Below, piece by piece: positions 33,856 through 43,137 of a DNA stretch of 64,000 nucleotides. Every line of letters starts with the position of its first letter. Position 1 is the stretch's first letter. Below the pieces are notes generated by a model. That model saw only the letters and a program-made list of their open reading frames with translations, made no database searches and had not been told where the DNA came from. This DNA is from CAYUNE01 sp964446115 (GTDB taxonomy: Bacteria > Desulfobacterota > Desulfobulbia > Desulfobulbales > Desulfobulbaceae): assembly GCA_964446115.1 (NCBI GenBank), contig CAYUNE010000034.1, forward strand, positions 1 through 64,000, given 5' to 3'. The position numbers and the translations under genes are program-made.

Positions 33856-34033
33856 ACCTGTCCCTGTCCTTGCAGTGGTTCGGTCTTTCATTTGTACCAG
33901 AAAAACCAGAAAAGAAAAGAATTAAAAGGAATTCGGAGATTCTGTTTTTCTCCCTTGATTCATGATGAGAGTTGCCGTTAAATTAATAAATTAGCAATTT
34001 GTCAAACCCATACCCCTTCTCCGGTCCACTCCT

Positions 34034-35491
34034 ATGGATTTTCACTGGTCCCTGACCACGATCCTCTTTTTCACCGACCAGGTCATCCGCATCGGGTTTT
34101 CCACCCGCATCGTCATGAGCAAACGGGCCCAGCCCGCGGCGCTTGCCTGGCTGGTGGTCATTCTGGTTCTGCCCTTTGCCGGTGCCTGCCTCTACCTCCT
34201 CTTCGGCGAGACCCGCCTGGGCGACCGAAGGGCGGAACGGGCCGCGGCCGGGCTGGATATGTACAAACGCTGGATCGCCATTCTCAAAACCAGGTCCACC
34301 GTGGCCTGGAAGGAACTCAATCCCATCTGTCGTCTGCTGCACCGCCAGGCCGATGCCCTGACCGGTATTCCGACACTGCCGGGAAACTCCCTGCAGCTGC
34401 TTGACGAGGCGGAGGCGGCTCTTCATTCCATTATAACCGATATCGACCGGGCCCGGAGCAGTTGTCACCTGGAATTTTACATCTGGCATAACGGCGGCAC
34501 CGCCGATGAGGTGGCCGAGGCGCTTATCCGCGCCGCCGGTCGCGGCGTCAAATGCCGTCTGCTGCTGGATTCGGTGGGAAGCGGAGATTTTCTGAAAAGC
34601 TCCATGGCCCGGAAAATGAGACAAAAAGGAGTGGAAATCGTCGAGGCGCTGCGCGCCGGAATCATCCGCGCCCTCTTTATCCGCGTCGACCTGCGCAACC
34701 ATCGCAAACTGGTGATCATTGACGGCACAATCGCCTACACCGGCAGCCTCAACATGATCGATCCCCGCTATTTCAAGCAGGATCACGGCGTCGGCCGCTG
34801 GGTGGACACCATGGTGCGGGTGGAGGGGCCGGTGGTCGAGACCATGGGCGGCACCTTCCTAGCCGACTGGATCATCGAATCCGGTGCCGATATCAGGACC
34901 ATCTCCGGCCTGGCCGACGTCAAACCGGTGGCATCGTGCGGCGAGACAGCGGTTCAACTGGTTCCCTCGGGACCGGGGTTTGCCCCGGATATCATCTACA
35001 ACCTTCTGCTGTCGACCATTTTCGCGGCCCGCAAGGAACTGATCCTCACCACTCCCTATTTCGTTCCGGACCAGATCATCCTCTCGGCGCTCAAGGCCGC
35101 TGCGGTCCGGGGAGTGCATGTCACCATCATCGTACCGGAACGGGTTGATTCACGCCTGGTGCAGCTGGCCAGCAGAGCCCGCTACGAGGAATTGGTGCGC
35201 GCAGGTGTCAACATCATGCTCTTTCGCGAGGGGCTGCTCCACTCCAAGACAATTACGGTTGACTCCGAGTTCAGCCTCATCGGCTCCGTCAACCTGGATA
35301 TGCGCAGTTTCTGGCTTAACTTTGAAATCACCCTCTTTGTCTACGACACCAAGTTCACGCAACTTCTCAGAAAAACCCAGCAACGCTACATTGCCGGCTC
35401 CGTTCCCCTGGACTGCCTGGCCATGCGACACCGCGGTTTTTTCAACCGACTCCTGGAAAACAGCGCCCTTCTCATCGGCCCGCTGTTGTAA
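34034..35491 (+). CDS. Cardiolipin synthase (phospholipase D family)
   Basis: This 485-residue membrane enzyme joins phosphatidylglycerol units to make cardiolipin. Two N-terminal hydrophobic stretches (TTILFFTDQVI, ALAWLVVILVLPFAGACLYL) precede two HKD phosphodiesterase motifs: RNHRKLVIIDGTIAYTGSLN at about residue 220 and LLHSKTITVDSEFSLIGSVN at about residue 400. The two-motif arrangement and length match the Cls family. The ATG at 34034 opens the first helix. A phosphodiesterase-like gene follows 21 bases later, so they may be co-transcribed. Confidence 0.92.
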   Translation: MDFHWSLTTILFFTDQVIRIGFSTRIVMSKRAQPAALAWLVVILVLPFAGACLYLLFGETRLGDRRAERAAAGLDMYKRWIAILKTRSTVAWKELNPICRLLHRQADALTGIPTLPGNSLQLLDEAEAALHSIITDIDRARSSCHLEFYIWHNGGTADEVAEALIRAAGRGVKCRLLLDSVGSGDFLKSSMARKMRQKGVEIVEALRAGIIRALFIRVDLRNHRKLVIIDGTIAYTGSLNMIDPRYFKQDHGVGRWVDTMVRVEGPVVETMGGTFLADWIIESGADIRTISGLADVKPVASCGETAVQLVPSGPGFAPDIIYNLLLSTIFAARKELILTTPYFVPDQIILSALKAAAVRGVHVTIIVPERVDSRLVQLASRARYEELVRAGVNIMLFREGLLHSKTITVDSEFSLIGSVNLDMRSFWLNFEITLFVYDTKFTQLLRKTQQRYIAGSVPLDCLAMRHRGFFNRLLENSALLIGPLL

Positions 35492-35512
35492 CCTCCACCA
35501 AGGTACCCATTG

Positions 35513-36229
35513 ATGAAAATTCTGCTGCTCAGCGACATCCATGCCAACTTTCCGGCACTTGCCTCCATCTACAGTGCCGAAAAAACGCACTCACACGATA
35601 TGATCATCCACTGCGGCGACTCCACCGTTTATGCAACCTTTCCCGGCGCCACCCTTAATTGGCTCAAAAAACACAAGGCCGTCAACATTCTCGGCAACAC
35701 CGACATCAAGGTCCTCAAGCTCCTGCGCGGATCCGGTTTCAAAAAACCAAAAAAGGCGGAAAAACGCATCATGTACACCTGGACGGCGGCGCATCTCGCT
35801 GCCGCGGAAATCGACTATCTTGCCTCGTTACCCCTTTATCACGAATTTACCGCCGCCGGCCGGAAGATCGGCGTCTATCACGGCAGTCCCGCCAATCCCA
35901 ATGAACAGCTCTTTGCCTCCACTCCCTCCCAGCGTTTTGAGGAAATAGGCAGGAAAAGCGACCGCGATATCATTCTCTGCGGCCATTCCCACACTCCCTT
36001 TCATAAAAAAATAAGAGGAGTGCACTTTATCAATCCCGGCAGCGTGGGAAGAATGTTCGACGGTGATCCCCGCGCCTCCTATGCGGTGCTGGAGATCGAT
36101 GAACAGCGGATCAGGGTGCGTCATTTCAGACGCGGTTATGACATCGAAGAGACGGTGCGGGGTATCACGGAGGCCTTGCTGCCGCCGATCTACGGGGAAA
36201 TGTACCGGCTGGGCCGCAAGCTCAACTGA
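35513..36229 (+). CDS. YfcE/MJ0936-family phosphodiesterase
   Basis: This 238-residue calcineurin-like phosphodiesterase carries the metal motifs DIHANFPAL, IHCGD, ILGNTD, VYHGSPANP and ILCGHSHTPF. The substrate is unknown; family members act on cyclic or small phosphodiesters. It has an NPGSVG segment typical of YfcE. The ATG at 35513, after TTG, is preceded by AAGG. It lies 21 bases after the cardiolipin synthase gene. An insertion of basic residues (SGFKKPKKAEKR) after the second metal motif is unlike standard YfcE. Confidence 0.86.
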   Translation: MKILLLSDIHANFPALASIYSAEKTHSHDMIIHCGDSTVYATFPGATLNWLKKHKAVNILGNTDIKVLKLLRGSGFKKPKKAEKRIMYTWTAAHLAAAEIDYLASLPLYHEFTAAGRKIGVYHGSPANPNEQLFASTPSQRFEEIGRKSDRDIILCGHSHTPFHKKIRGVHFINPGSVGRMFDGDPRASYAVLEIDEQRIRVRHFRRGYDIEETVRGITEALLPPIYGEMYRLGRKLN

Positions 36230-36261
36230 AAAGCTTAAGCTCCCCGACCCCGGAGAAAAAC

Positions 36262-36328
36262 AGCCGTAACCGCTCACAGCGATCGGCAACCCGGCGAATG
36301 CACCCCCTTGGCTGCAAGCGCTCACGGG
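36262..36328. repeat. REP-like repeat pair
   Basis: Two copies of the CGCTCAC theme (CCGTAACCGCTCACAG at about 36269-36284 and CAAGCGCTCACGGG near 36313-36328) lie between convergent genes. They share the core of the palindrome at 16847 and of the element at 15147, suggesting the same dispersed family. Confidence 0.4.
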
Positions 36329-36337
36329 GCGAAAAAT

Positions 36338-36718
36338 CTAGATATGGGAAACCGCCGGACGGTAGTTGCCGGCGCAGGTGTACTGGATCTGCTCCACAGA
36401 CTCCAGATATTTCTTCTTGGTCATGAGGCAGTCAAAGGCGGTTGAGGGAAACTTTTCCGCAATCCAGTCCGCCTCGGCATAGAGGTGATTATCCCAGTAA
36501 ATGAGGGTCCACTTGGATTCTTCTTCGGCTTTTTTCCAGGCAATCCGCTCCTCGACGAAATCACCCACCGGGAAATAGGGAACGCCGTCCCTGTCGACGA
36601 AGATCGTCATCAGCCATGTGGGCTCATCTTCCTCCTCAAGGACGTATTTGGTCAGGATATTCACCTGTTTGGTGCTGTTGATCACGGTCAGCTTATTGTG
36701 GAAATCGGGCTGTTTCAT
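36338..36718 (-). CDS. Conserved hypothetical protein
   Basis: This 126-residue protein starts MKQPDFHNKLTVINSTKQVN and contains PTWLMTIFVDRDGVPYFPVG and KWTLIYWDNHLYAEADWIAE. It is acidic, has no signal peptide or membrane segment and shows no enzymatic motif. The ATG at 36718 with GGAGG 10-11 bases upstream is preferred to a GTG 23 codons earlier. Its gene converges with the YfcE-like gene and is divergent from the PPK2 genes. I do not recognise the family. Confidence 0.55.
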   Translation of the reverse strand: MKQPDFHNKLTVINSTKQVNILTKYVLEEEDEPTWLMTIFVDRDGVPYFPVGDFVEERIAWKKAEEESKWTLIYWDNHLYAEADWIAEKFPSTAFDCLMTKKKYLESVEQIQYTCAGNYRPAVSHI

Positions 36719-37048
36719 TATGGTCGGGACCTCCGCTTTTCTGCTTTGGCCAGGCACCTGTCTTCCTGGATACTGGTATTTTCTCACGTGAGATCAATGA
36801 GCTATACCTGTATCGGCAGGGCTGCACGGCACCTTTAGCAAAAAGACCCTTTCACACTCCCACTTCACCCCGCCCCACGGCCCTCGTTGCCCTTCCCCCA
36901 AGGTTTTTGGCCCCGCCGCTGATCTGAATATCTTTGACAAATATTGGTATCTCCGTTATAATTCGTAGAATTATCAAGACTTTTGATGTTCTTTTTCAAC
37001 TTCCTTTATACCGCCGGCGCCATACCAACATTTCACAAGGAGGACCCC
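36719..37048. other. Divergent gap of 330 bases
   Basis: It holds the strong promoter at 36934-36962 and the ribosome-binding site of the first PPK2 gene (AAGGAGG at 37038-37044). The stretch 36790-36930 contains only pyrimidine-rich sequence with no recognised gene or RNA. Confidence 0.5.
36934..36962 (+). promoter_or_regulatory. Consensus sigma70 promoter for the PPK2 genes
   Basis: TTGACA (36934-36939), a 17-base spacer and TATAAT (36957-36962) match the sigma70 consensus at every position. It lies 87 bases before the first PPK2 start. No repressor site is obvious, so high basal expression is expected. Confidence 0.85.
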
Positions 37049-38053
37049 ATGACCCCCAAACAGAAAAAAAAGAAAAAATCCGCCAAGTCCTTTCCTTCAC
37101 CCTCCGACAGAAAGGCCATCACCGATAAACGGATTTCCGAGATCATCACCGAATCCCTCGACCGCATCGAAAGCAAACTGGGGAACATCAGGGAGCCGAG
37201 CGAACAGATCAAGAAGGTGAGAAACCTGCTGAAAAAGAAAGATAAGGATAAAATTCTCCAAAGAGCGCTGGAAAAATATTATAACAAGGAGGAACTGAAA
37301 CCCTACCAGGCTGAACTCATCAAACTGCAACAGCACCTGGAGAAGACCGGCAGGAAGATGATCATCCTTTTCGACGGCCGGGACGCCTCGGGCAAGGGGG
37401 GAACCATTCGCCGGGTGGCCAGGTATATGAATGAAAAACATTACCGGGTCGTGGCGCTGGGCAAGCCCACCAAGGACCAGCAGACCCAGCTGCACATCAA
37501 GAGATATGTGGAACAGTTTCCCCGGGCCGGAGAGATCGTCATGTTCGACCGCTCCTGGTACAACCGGGCCATGGTGGAACCGGTGATGGGATTTTGTACG
37601 CAGAAACAGTACAAACGCTTCATGAAGAAGGTTGCCACCTATGAAAAGAACTTCACCGACGACGGGGAAACCATCCTGCTGAAACTCTACTTTTCCGTTT
37701 CCAAGGAAGAGCAGGCCTATCGCTTTGCCCGGCGGCAGAACGATCCCCTGCGCCAGTGGAAACTCAGCGAGGTGGATCTCCAGGCCCAGGACCTCTGGGA
37801 CGAGTTCACGGAAAAAAAATATGAGATGCTGAAGAAGACCCACACTCCCAAGACGAAGTGGTATGTGATCAAGTCCGATGACAAACACCAGGCGCGTCTC
37901 AACACCATGCGCCTCATTCTCAGCTCGACGAAATACAGCGGCCGCAGCCGCTCCCTCAACTTCAAACCGGATCCGGAGATCGTAGTTCCCGGAGACAAGG
38001 AACTCAAAGTCATGGAAAAACAGCGGAAAAAATTCGGCAAATTCCTGTCGTAA
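37049..38053 (+). CDS. PPK2-family polyphosphate kinase (copy 1)
   Basis: This 334-residue enzyme moves phosphate between polyphosphate and nucleotides. After a lysine-rich N-terminus (KQKKKKKSAK) it has Walker A LFDGRDASGKGGTIRR, Walker B IVMFDRSWYNRAMVEPVMGF and the lid RRQNDPLRQWKLSEVD. These mark PPK2. The ATG at 37049 has an ideal AAGGAGG site. The second PPK2 gene follows 62 bases later. The class (NDP- or NMP-phosphorylating) cannot be fixed by eye. Confidence 0.92.
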   Translation: MTPKQKKKKKSAKSFPSPSDRKAITDKRISEIITESLDRIESKLGNIREPSEQIKKVRNLLKKKDKDKILQRALEKYYNKEELKPYQAELIKLQQHLEKTGRKMIILFDGRDASGKGGTIRRVARYMNEKHYRVVALGKPTKDQQTQLHIKRYVEQFPRAGEIVMFDRSWYNRAMVEPVMGFCTQKQYKRFMKKVATYEKNFTDDGETILLKLYFSVSKEEQAYRFARRQNDPLRQWKLSEVDLQAQDLWDEFTEKKYEMLKKTHTPKTKWYVIKSDDKHQARLNTMRLILSSTKYSGRSRSLNFKPDPEIVVPGDKELKVMEKQRKKFGKFLS

Positions 38054-38115
38054 CTTTTCACTGCAGCACGCGGGCACCAGATACTAAATTTTACCGACAA
38101 GGAGAAATCACAGCG

Positions 38116-39069
38116 ATGAGCACGAAAAAGGGCACCGGTAAATCCAAATCCAGGAACAAGGGAAAGGCTAAATCCGGGAAAGGCAAAAAGGAGAGTTGTC
38201 CCACCAGCTTCAAACTGCTTGAAGGCACGGCCTTCAAGTTCAAGGACCAGGTCAAGGGACCCAACATGTGTCCCATCTGGATCAAGAAGAAACACCTGGA
38301 GTATGAGGTGGAGCTCAAGCGGATGCAGATCGAGCTGATGAAGCTGCAAAAACACATGCGCTCCTCGGGGATGCGGATCCTGGCCATATTCGAGGGCCGC
38401 GACGCCGCGGGCAAGGGCGGTACCATCAAGCGGATCACCGCTTTCCTCAATCCGCGCGGCACCCGGGTGGTCGCCCTGGCCAAACCCAGCGACACGGAAA
38501 CCACTCAGTGGTACTTTCAGCGCTATGTACCCCACCTTCCGGCAGCGGGAGAACTGGTGCTCTTTGATCGTTCCTGGTACAACCGGGCCATGGTGGAACC
38601 GGTGATGGGATTCTGTACCGATGCCCAGCACAAACGTTTTCTCAAGGACGTGCCCCTGTTTGAGGAGATGCTGGTCAAGGACGGCATCAAACTTTTCAAG
38701 TTCTATTTCTCGGTGTCCAAAGAGGAACAGGCGGCCCGTTTCGAATCACGCAAGACCGATCCCCTCAAGCAGTACAAACTTTCACCGGTGGATAACCTGG
38801 CCCAGAAGTACTGGGATCAGTACAGTGTAAAAAAATTCCAGATGCTCAATGAGACCAACCGCACCATCACTCCCTGGACCATCATCCGCTCGGACAGCAA
38901 GAAAAAAGCCCGCATCAACTGCATGAAGCATATCCTCACCCACGTTGATTATGATGAAAAACTACCGGCAAAGGATCTTGAGGTCGATCCCCGCATCGTC
39001 ATCTCGGGAATCGACGAGATCAAACACATGGAGGAACACCTCTTCAAACCCAACAAGCTCAGAGGCTAA
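38116..39069 (+). CDS. PPK2-family polyphosphate kinase (copy 2)
   Basis: This 317-residue paralogue has Walker A IFEGRDAAGKGGTIKRI, Walker B LVLFDRSWYNRAMVEPVMGF and the lid RKTDPLKQYKLSPVDN. The Walker A Asp in GRDA is conserved. It begins with a lysine/glycine-rich tail (MSTKKGTGKSKSRNKGKAKS) that differs fully from copy 1. The core is closely related to copy 1, so the pair likely arose by duplication and later divergence. An AAGGAG site lies upstream. A strong terminator follows the gene. Confidence 0.92.
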   Translation: MSTKKGTGKSKSRNKGKAKSGKGKKESCPTSFKLLEGTAFKFKDQVKGPNMCPIWIKKKHLEYEVELKRMQIELMKLQKHMRSSGMRILAIFEGRDAAGKGGTIKRITAFLNPRGTRVVALAKPSDTETTQWYFQRYVPHLPAAGELVLFDRSWYNRAMVEPVMGFCTDAQHKRFLKDVPLFEEMLVKDGIKLFKFYFSVSKEEQAARFESRKTDPLKQYKLSPVDNLAQKYWDQYSVKKFQMLNETNRTITPWTIIRSDSKKKARINCMKHILTHVDYDEKLPAKDLEVDPRIVISGIDEIKHMEEHLFKPNKLRG

Positions 39070-39109
39070 GAGTAAGGACTGATCAGAACGATCGGTCCGG
39101 AAATGCACC

Positions 39110-39162
39110 AGGGCCGGCAACGGATGCAGCTCCCTGCACCGGTTGCCGGCCCTGTTTTTTTC
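39110..39162 (+). terminator. Intrinsic terminator after the PPK2 pair
   Basis: AGGGCCGGCAACC (from 39110) pairs with GGTTGCCGGCCCT (39141-39153) around an 18-base loop and is followed by G and a run of seven T. It ends the plus-strand PPK2 unit just before the convergent secA. Confidence 0.92.
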
Positions 39163-39181
39163 TTTTTCTTCAGGACAACCT

Positions 39182-41731
39182 TCAGGTAATCCTACCGCAA
39201 CACTTTTTGAACTTTTTGCCGCTGCCGCATGGACAGGGGGCATTCCGTCCCACCTTTTTCCGGCTGCGCCTCACCGTGGCCGAACGCTGCTCATCGCCGC
39301 CGCCCGCCTGCCGACTACGTTCAAGCTCCCTTTCCCTTTTGCGACGCTGCTCCTCCTCAAGGCGTTCCACCTCGTCCTGCTGTACCACCTGCACCCGCAT
39401 CAGCGTGCTCACCGCCTGGATCTTCACCGTATCGATCATATCCATGAACAGGGCAAATCCCTCCTTTTTATACTCGTCAAGGGGATTTTTCTGGCCATAT
39501 CCCCGCAGACCGATACCCTCCTTGAGGTGATCCATGCTCAGCAGATGATCCTTCCAGTGGGAATCAACGATCTGCAATAAAATAATACGCTCCAGATGAC
39601 GCATCTGCTCAACACCATTGCGCTCTTCCTGAGCCTCGTAGGCCTCCTGAACCTGTCGGAGCAGCATCTCCTCAAAATCTTCACGGGAAAGGTCCACCTT
39701 GTCTTCGTCGTCCACGGGCGTATCCAGGTTGAAAAGCTCCAGAATGCGATCCTGGAAAAGCTGCCAGTCCCACTCCTCCGAGGGGGTTTTCTCCCGGACG
39801 ATCTCATCGGCAACCATTCCCACCAGGTCCGCCATCATATCCTCGACCACCGGTTTGACATCATCGGTTTCCAGCAGTTCACGGCGTTGGCGATAGATCA
39901 CCTCCCGTTGCTTGTTCATGACATCGTCATACTCGAGCAGGTGCTTGCGTATGTCAAAGTTGTGGCCCTCCACCTTGCGCTGGGCATTTTCAATGGCCTT
40001 GGAGATCATGGAGTGTTCAATGGGTTCATCCTCCTCCATGCCGAGTTTATCCATGATACCGGAGATCCGGCCGGATCCGAAGATCCGCAGCAGATCATCC
40101 TCCAGGGAGAGATAGAAACGGGATGACCCCGGATCACCCTGCCGCCCGGCTCTTCCGCGCAGCTGGTTGTCGATGCGGCGCGATTCGTGACGGCTGGTGC
40201 CGAGAATATGCAGGCCGCCCAGCTCCACCACACCCTCGCCCAGCTTGATATCCGTACCGCGACCGGCCATGTTGGTGGCAATGGTCACCTTGCCCTTCTG
40301 GCCGGCATTGGCGATAATCTCCGCCTCCCGCTCGTGGTGCTTGGCATTGAGCACCTCATGGGGAATGCCTTCCCGTTTGAGCATTTTGGCTATCTTTTCC
40401 GAGACATCGATGGAAATGGTCCCCACCAGCACCGGCTGGCCCTTGGCATGCAGCTCCTTGATCTCCCTGATAATGGCCCGGTACTTTGCCTTGAGATTTT
40501 TGTAGATCACGTCGGCGTAATCGACGCGGATCATGTCCCTGTTGGTGGGAATGACAACCACCTCGAGGTTATAGATCTTCTTGAACTCCGGAGCCTCGGT
40601 ATCTGCTGTACCGGTCATGCCGGCCAGCTTCTTGTACATCCTGAAGTAATTCTGGAAGGTGATAGAGGCAAGTGTTTGATTTTCCCTTTCTATCTTTACA
40701 CCTTCCTTCGCCTCCAGTGCCTGGTGCAGGCCATCGCTGTATCGCCGCCCCTCCATGGTGCGGCCGGTGAACTCATCAACGATAACAACTTCACCGTTTT
40801 TGACGATATAGTCCACATCGCGCTGGAAAATCACATGGGCCTTGAGGGCCTGATTGATATGGTGGAGCTGGTCGATGTTGGTGGGATCGTAAAGATTATC
40901 GATCTTGAGCAGCTCTTCGCCCAGGGCAACACCCTCCTCGGTGAGCATGACCTGCCGGGCCTTCTCGTCCACGGTGTAATGTTCGTCCTTTTTGAAGTTG
41001 CGCATCAACCGGTCCACCTTGAGATACATATCGGTGGAGATGTCTGCCGGGCCGGAGATGATCAGCGGTGTCCTGGCCTCGTCGATGAGAATGGAATCCA
41101 CCTCGTCGACAATGGCGTAGTGAAAATCCCGCTGACAAAAATCGGCCCGATCAAACTTCATATTGTCGCGGAGATAATCAAAACCAAATTCATTATTGGT
41201 ACCATAGGTGACATCGGCGGCATAGGCCTCCCGCCGCTGGTCGTCATCCATATCGTGGATGATCTTGCCGGTGGTCAGCCCGAGAAAACGGTAGATCTGC
41301 CCCATCCACTCCATATCACGGGCGGCAAGGTAATCATTGACCGTGACCACATGCACTCCTTTTCCCGGCAGGGCATTGAGATAGACCGCCAATGTTGAAG
41401 TAAGGGTTTTTCCTTCACCGGTTTTCATCTCAGCAATCTTTCCCTGGTGAAGAACAATACCGCCGATGAGCTGAACGTCATAGTGGCGTTCACCAAGCAG
41501 CCGTCTGCCCGCTTCACGGACAACGGCAAAGGCCTCGGGCAGAAGCTCGTCAAGGCTCTCGCCCTTGTCGAGACGTTGGCGGAACTCCACGGTTTTGCCG
41601 GCAAGTTCATCGTCGCTCAACGGCCGGACCGTGGATTCCAGATCGTTGATCCTCTGGACAATTGGGTTCAACTGCTTGATAAAGCGTTCGTTTTTACTAC
41701 CAAAGACCTTGGTGAGCACTTTTCCAATCAT
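39182..41731 (-). CDS. secA: Preprotein translocase ATPase SecA
   Basis: This 849-residue motor drives Sec-dependent export. It has MKTGEGKTLTSTLAVYLNAL (Walker A), YAIVDEVDSILIDEARTPLI (Walker B), IVDEFTGRTMEGRRYSDGLH and TNMAGRGTDIKLG, plus GRAGRQGDPGSSRFYLSLED. The zinc-binding C-terminus (APCPCGSGKKFKKCCG) is intact. The ATG at 41731 gives the standard MIGKVLTKVFGSKNERFIKQ start. It is the last gene of a minus-strand run with argS, a SPOR protein gene and an acetyltransferase gene. Confidence 0.98.
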   Translation of the reverse strand: MIGKVLTKVFGSKNERFIKQLNPIVQRINDLESTVRPLSDDELAGKTVEFRQRLDKGESLDELLPEAFAVVREAGRRLLGERHYDVQLIGGIVLHQGKIAEMKTGEGKTLTSTLAVYLNALPGKGVHVVTVNDYLAARDMEWMGQIYRFLGLTTGKIIHDMDDDQRREAYAADVTYGTNNEFGFDYLRDNMKFDRADFCQRDFHYAIVDEVDSILIDEARTPLIISGPADISTDMYLKVDRLMRNFKKDEHYTVDEKARQVMLTEEGVALGEELLKIDNLYDPTNIDQLHHINQALKAHVIFQRDVDYIVKNGEVVIVDEFTGRTMEGRRYSDGLHQALEAKEGVKIERENQTLASITFQNYFRMYKKLAGMTGTADTEAPEFKKIYNLEVVVIPTNRDMIRVDYADVIYKNLKAKYRAIIREIKELHAKGQPVLVGTISIDVSEKIAKMLKREGIPHEVLNAKHHEREAEIIANAGQKGKVTIATNMAGRGTDIKLGEGVVELGGLHILGTSRHESRRIDNQLRGRAGRQGDPGSSRFYLSLEDDLLRIFGSGRISGIMDKLGMEEDEPIEHSMISKAIENAQRKVEGHNFDIRKHLLEYDDVMNKQREVIYRQRRELLETDDVKPVVEDMMADLVGMVADEIVREKTPSEEWDWQLFQDRILELFNLDTPVDDEDKVDLSREDFEEMLLRQVQEAYEAQEERNGVEQMRHLERIILLQIVDSHWKDHLLSMDHLKEGIGLRGYGQKNPLDEYKKEGFALFMDMIDTVKIQAVSTLMRVQVVQQDEVERLEEEQRRKRERELERSRQAGGGDEQRSATVRRSRKKVGRNAPCPCGSGKKFKKCCGRIT

Positions 41732-41818
41732 ATTGCGTTCTTTCCTCTTTCAATTTTCGAAAACCCGACCCGTCCCTGCCGCCGGCGCCGGAGAATGCGT
41801 CCGGTTGTTACGGCAATC

Positions 41819-42292
41819 TCAATCGTCGGGATTGATTTCCGTCCCGTCCACGGTTTTCATCATCGCCTCTTCGTCACAGTCGGGAAACTGGGGACAGTTG
41901 ATACAGTCACTCCATATCTTGTGGGGCAGTGCGCTCTTGTCAATGGTGACAAAACCAAGCGAGCGAAAAAACTCCTGCTGATAGGTGAGCGTAAACACCC
42001 TGCTGATGCCGAACCCGCTGGCATCGGCAAGACAACGTCTGACAAGCCGCGCACCGATTCCCTGCTTCTGGGCATTTTCCTTAACGGCAAGGGACCTGAT
42101 CTCAGCCAGGTTTTCCCAGGTGATGTGCAGGGCACAGACCCCCTTCACCCCACCGTCATCATAGACTACAAAATCCCGCAGCGAATCGTACAACGAGCTG
42201 ATGGAACGACCCAGCAACAGCCCCTGGCCGGCAAAGTGCTGCAAAAGGGCATGGATCTCCCGGACGTCCTCAATGTGGGCTTTGCGGATCAT
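41819..42292 (-). CDS. Short ArgA-type N-acetyltransferase (GNAT)
   Basis: This 157-residue GNAT protein has the acetyl-CoA motif IRSLAVKENAQKQGIGARLV and a C-terminal segment CINCPQFPDCDEEAMMK with three cysteines. That C-terminus resembles the short N-acetylglutamate synthases of delta-type proteobacteria, which lack the amino-acid kinase domain of E. coli ArgA. If so, it would supply the first acetylglutamate for the ArgJ cycle. Its gene lies 88 bases before secA. Other GNAT substrates remain possible. Confidence 0.78.
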   Translation of the reverse strand: MIRKAHIEDVREIHALLQHFAGQGLLLGRSISSLYDSLRDFVVYDDGGVKGVCALHITWENLAEIRSLAVKENAQKQGIGARLVRRCLADASGFGISRVFTLTYQQEFFRSLGFVTIDKSALPHKIWSDCINCPQFPDCDEEAMMKTVDGTEINPDD

Positions 42293-42426
42293 TTTTCGTA
42301 TTGTTCTCGTTGGAATCGGCTGAGGGGAATCAGACAGGACCTATTATGGTGGCGGCAGGGAAGATCGTCAAGGGATCTTCTTGTCCTTGTCCGTATTTCT
42401 CCGGCTGCGCCGTGGTTTCAGGATGG

Positions 42427-43086
42427 TCAACGTAACCGCCATGCTGGTAAGCGGGCGACATAGGGCTTCTTGATGGAGGCGGCCAGATTTTTTTCATAGG
42501 CGACGGCGTCTTCCCGGGTGCGGAACCTGCCGATACAGACGCGCACCAGGGCATCGTCGCCCTCAAGAGCGGGGATAAGATACACCCGCTTGTGTTCTTT
42601 TTTCAGGGCCGCGACCTTTTCGCGGGCCATTGCACCATCCCGGTAAGCGCCCACCTGCAAGGTGAAATAGTGACCGGCCGGGGCCATTTTTTTCAGTCCC
42701 GGGGTAATCCTGACCAGGTTTTCAGATGCGGCAGCGTGTTTGTTTTTTTTGTCCCGGTCACTCTCCCTTGTTTCCGGTGCCGCTGCCGATTTGACCTCCC
42801 GCGGCTCCCGGGCCCGGCGCACCTTTTCTTTTCTCTCTTCGATGCGGATCTTGGCCCTGTCCTCAATGGTGGCCACGCCGGCGGCTGTGGAACGGGGCGT
42901 TGTCGGCGGCAGCAAAATGGTTTGTCCCGCCCAGATGCCGATGAGGAACATCCAGAGAAAAAGACAGAAGAGTACCACGCCGATACCGGCTATTCCGGGC
43001 CATCCCAGCTCAAAACGAAAGGTTCTCGTCTTTCCGGTCTTCTTTTTTTTGGTCTTGCGCGTCGGGCGTCTCTTTCTCTGGGCCAT
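42427..43086 (-). CDS. SPOR-domain protein
   Basis: This 219-residue protein has a very basic N-terminus (MAQRKRRPTRKTKKKKTGKT), one membrane helix (GIAGIGVVLFCLFLWMFLIG), a charged linker (residues 60-130) and a C-terminal SPOR domain (YFTLQVGAYRDGAMAREKVA, VCIGRFRTREDAVAYEKNLA). SPOR domains bind denuded glycan strands at the division septum. A bitopic membrane protein facing the periplasm is expected. Its gene starts 51 bases after argS. It may act like a FtsN-type septal protein, though many SPOR proteins have other roles. Confidence 0.85.
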   Translation of the reverse strand: MAQRKRRPTRKTKKKKTGKTRTFRFELGWPGIAGIGVVLFCLFLWMFLIGIWAGQTILLPPTTPRSTAAGVATIEDRAKIRIEERKEKVRRAREPREVKSAAAPETRESDRDKKNKHAAASENLVRITPGLKKMAPAGHYFTLQVGAYRDGAMAREKVAALKKEHKRVYLIPALEGDDALVRVCIGRFRTREDAVAYEKNLAASIKKPYVARLPAWRLR

Positions 43087-43137
43087 GAGCCGTCTGTTTT
43101 CCGGGACAGGTGGGGATTGAAGAGATGATAACCGGTT

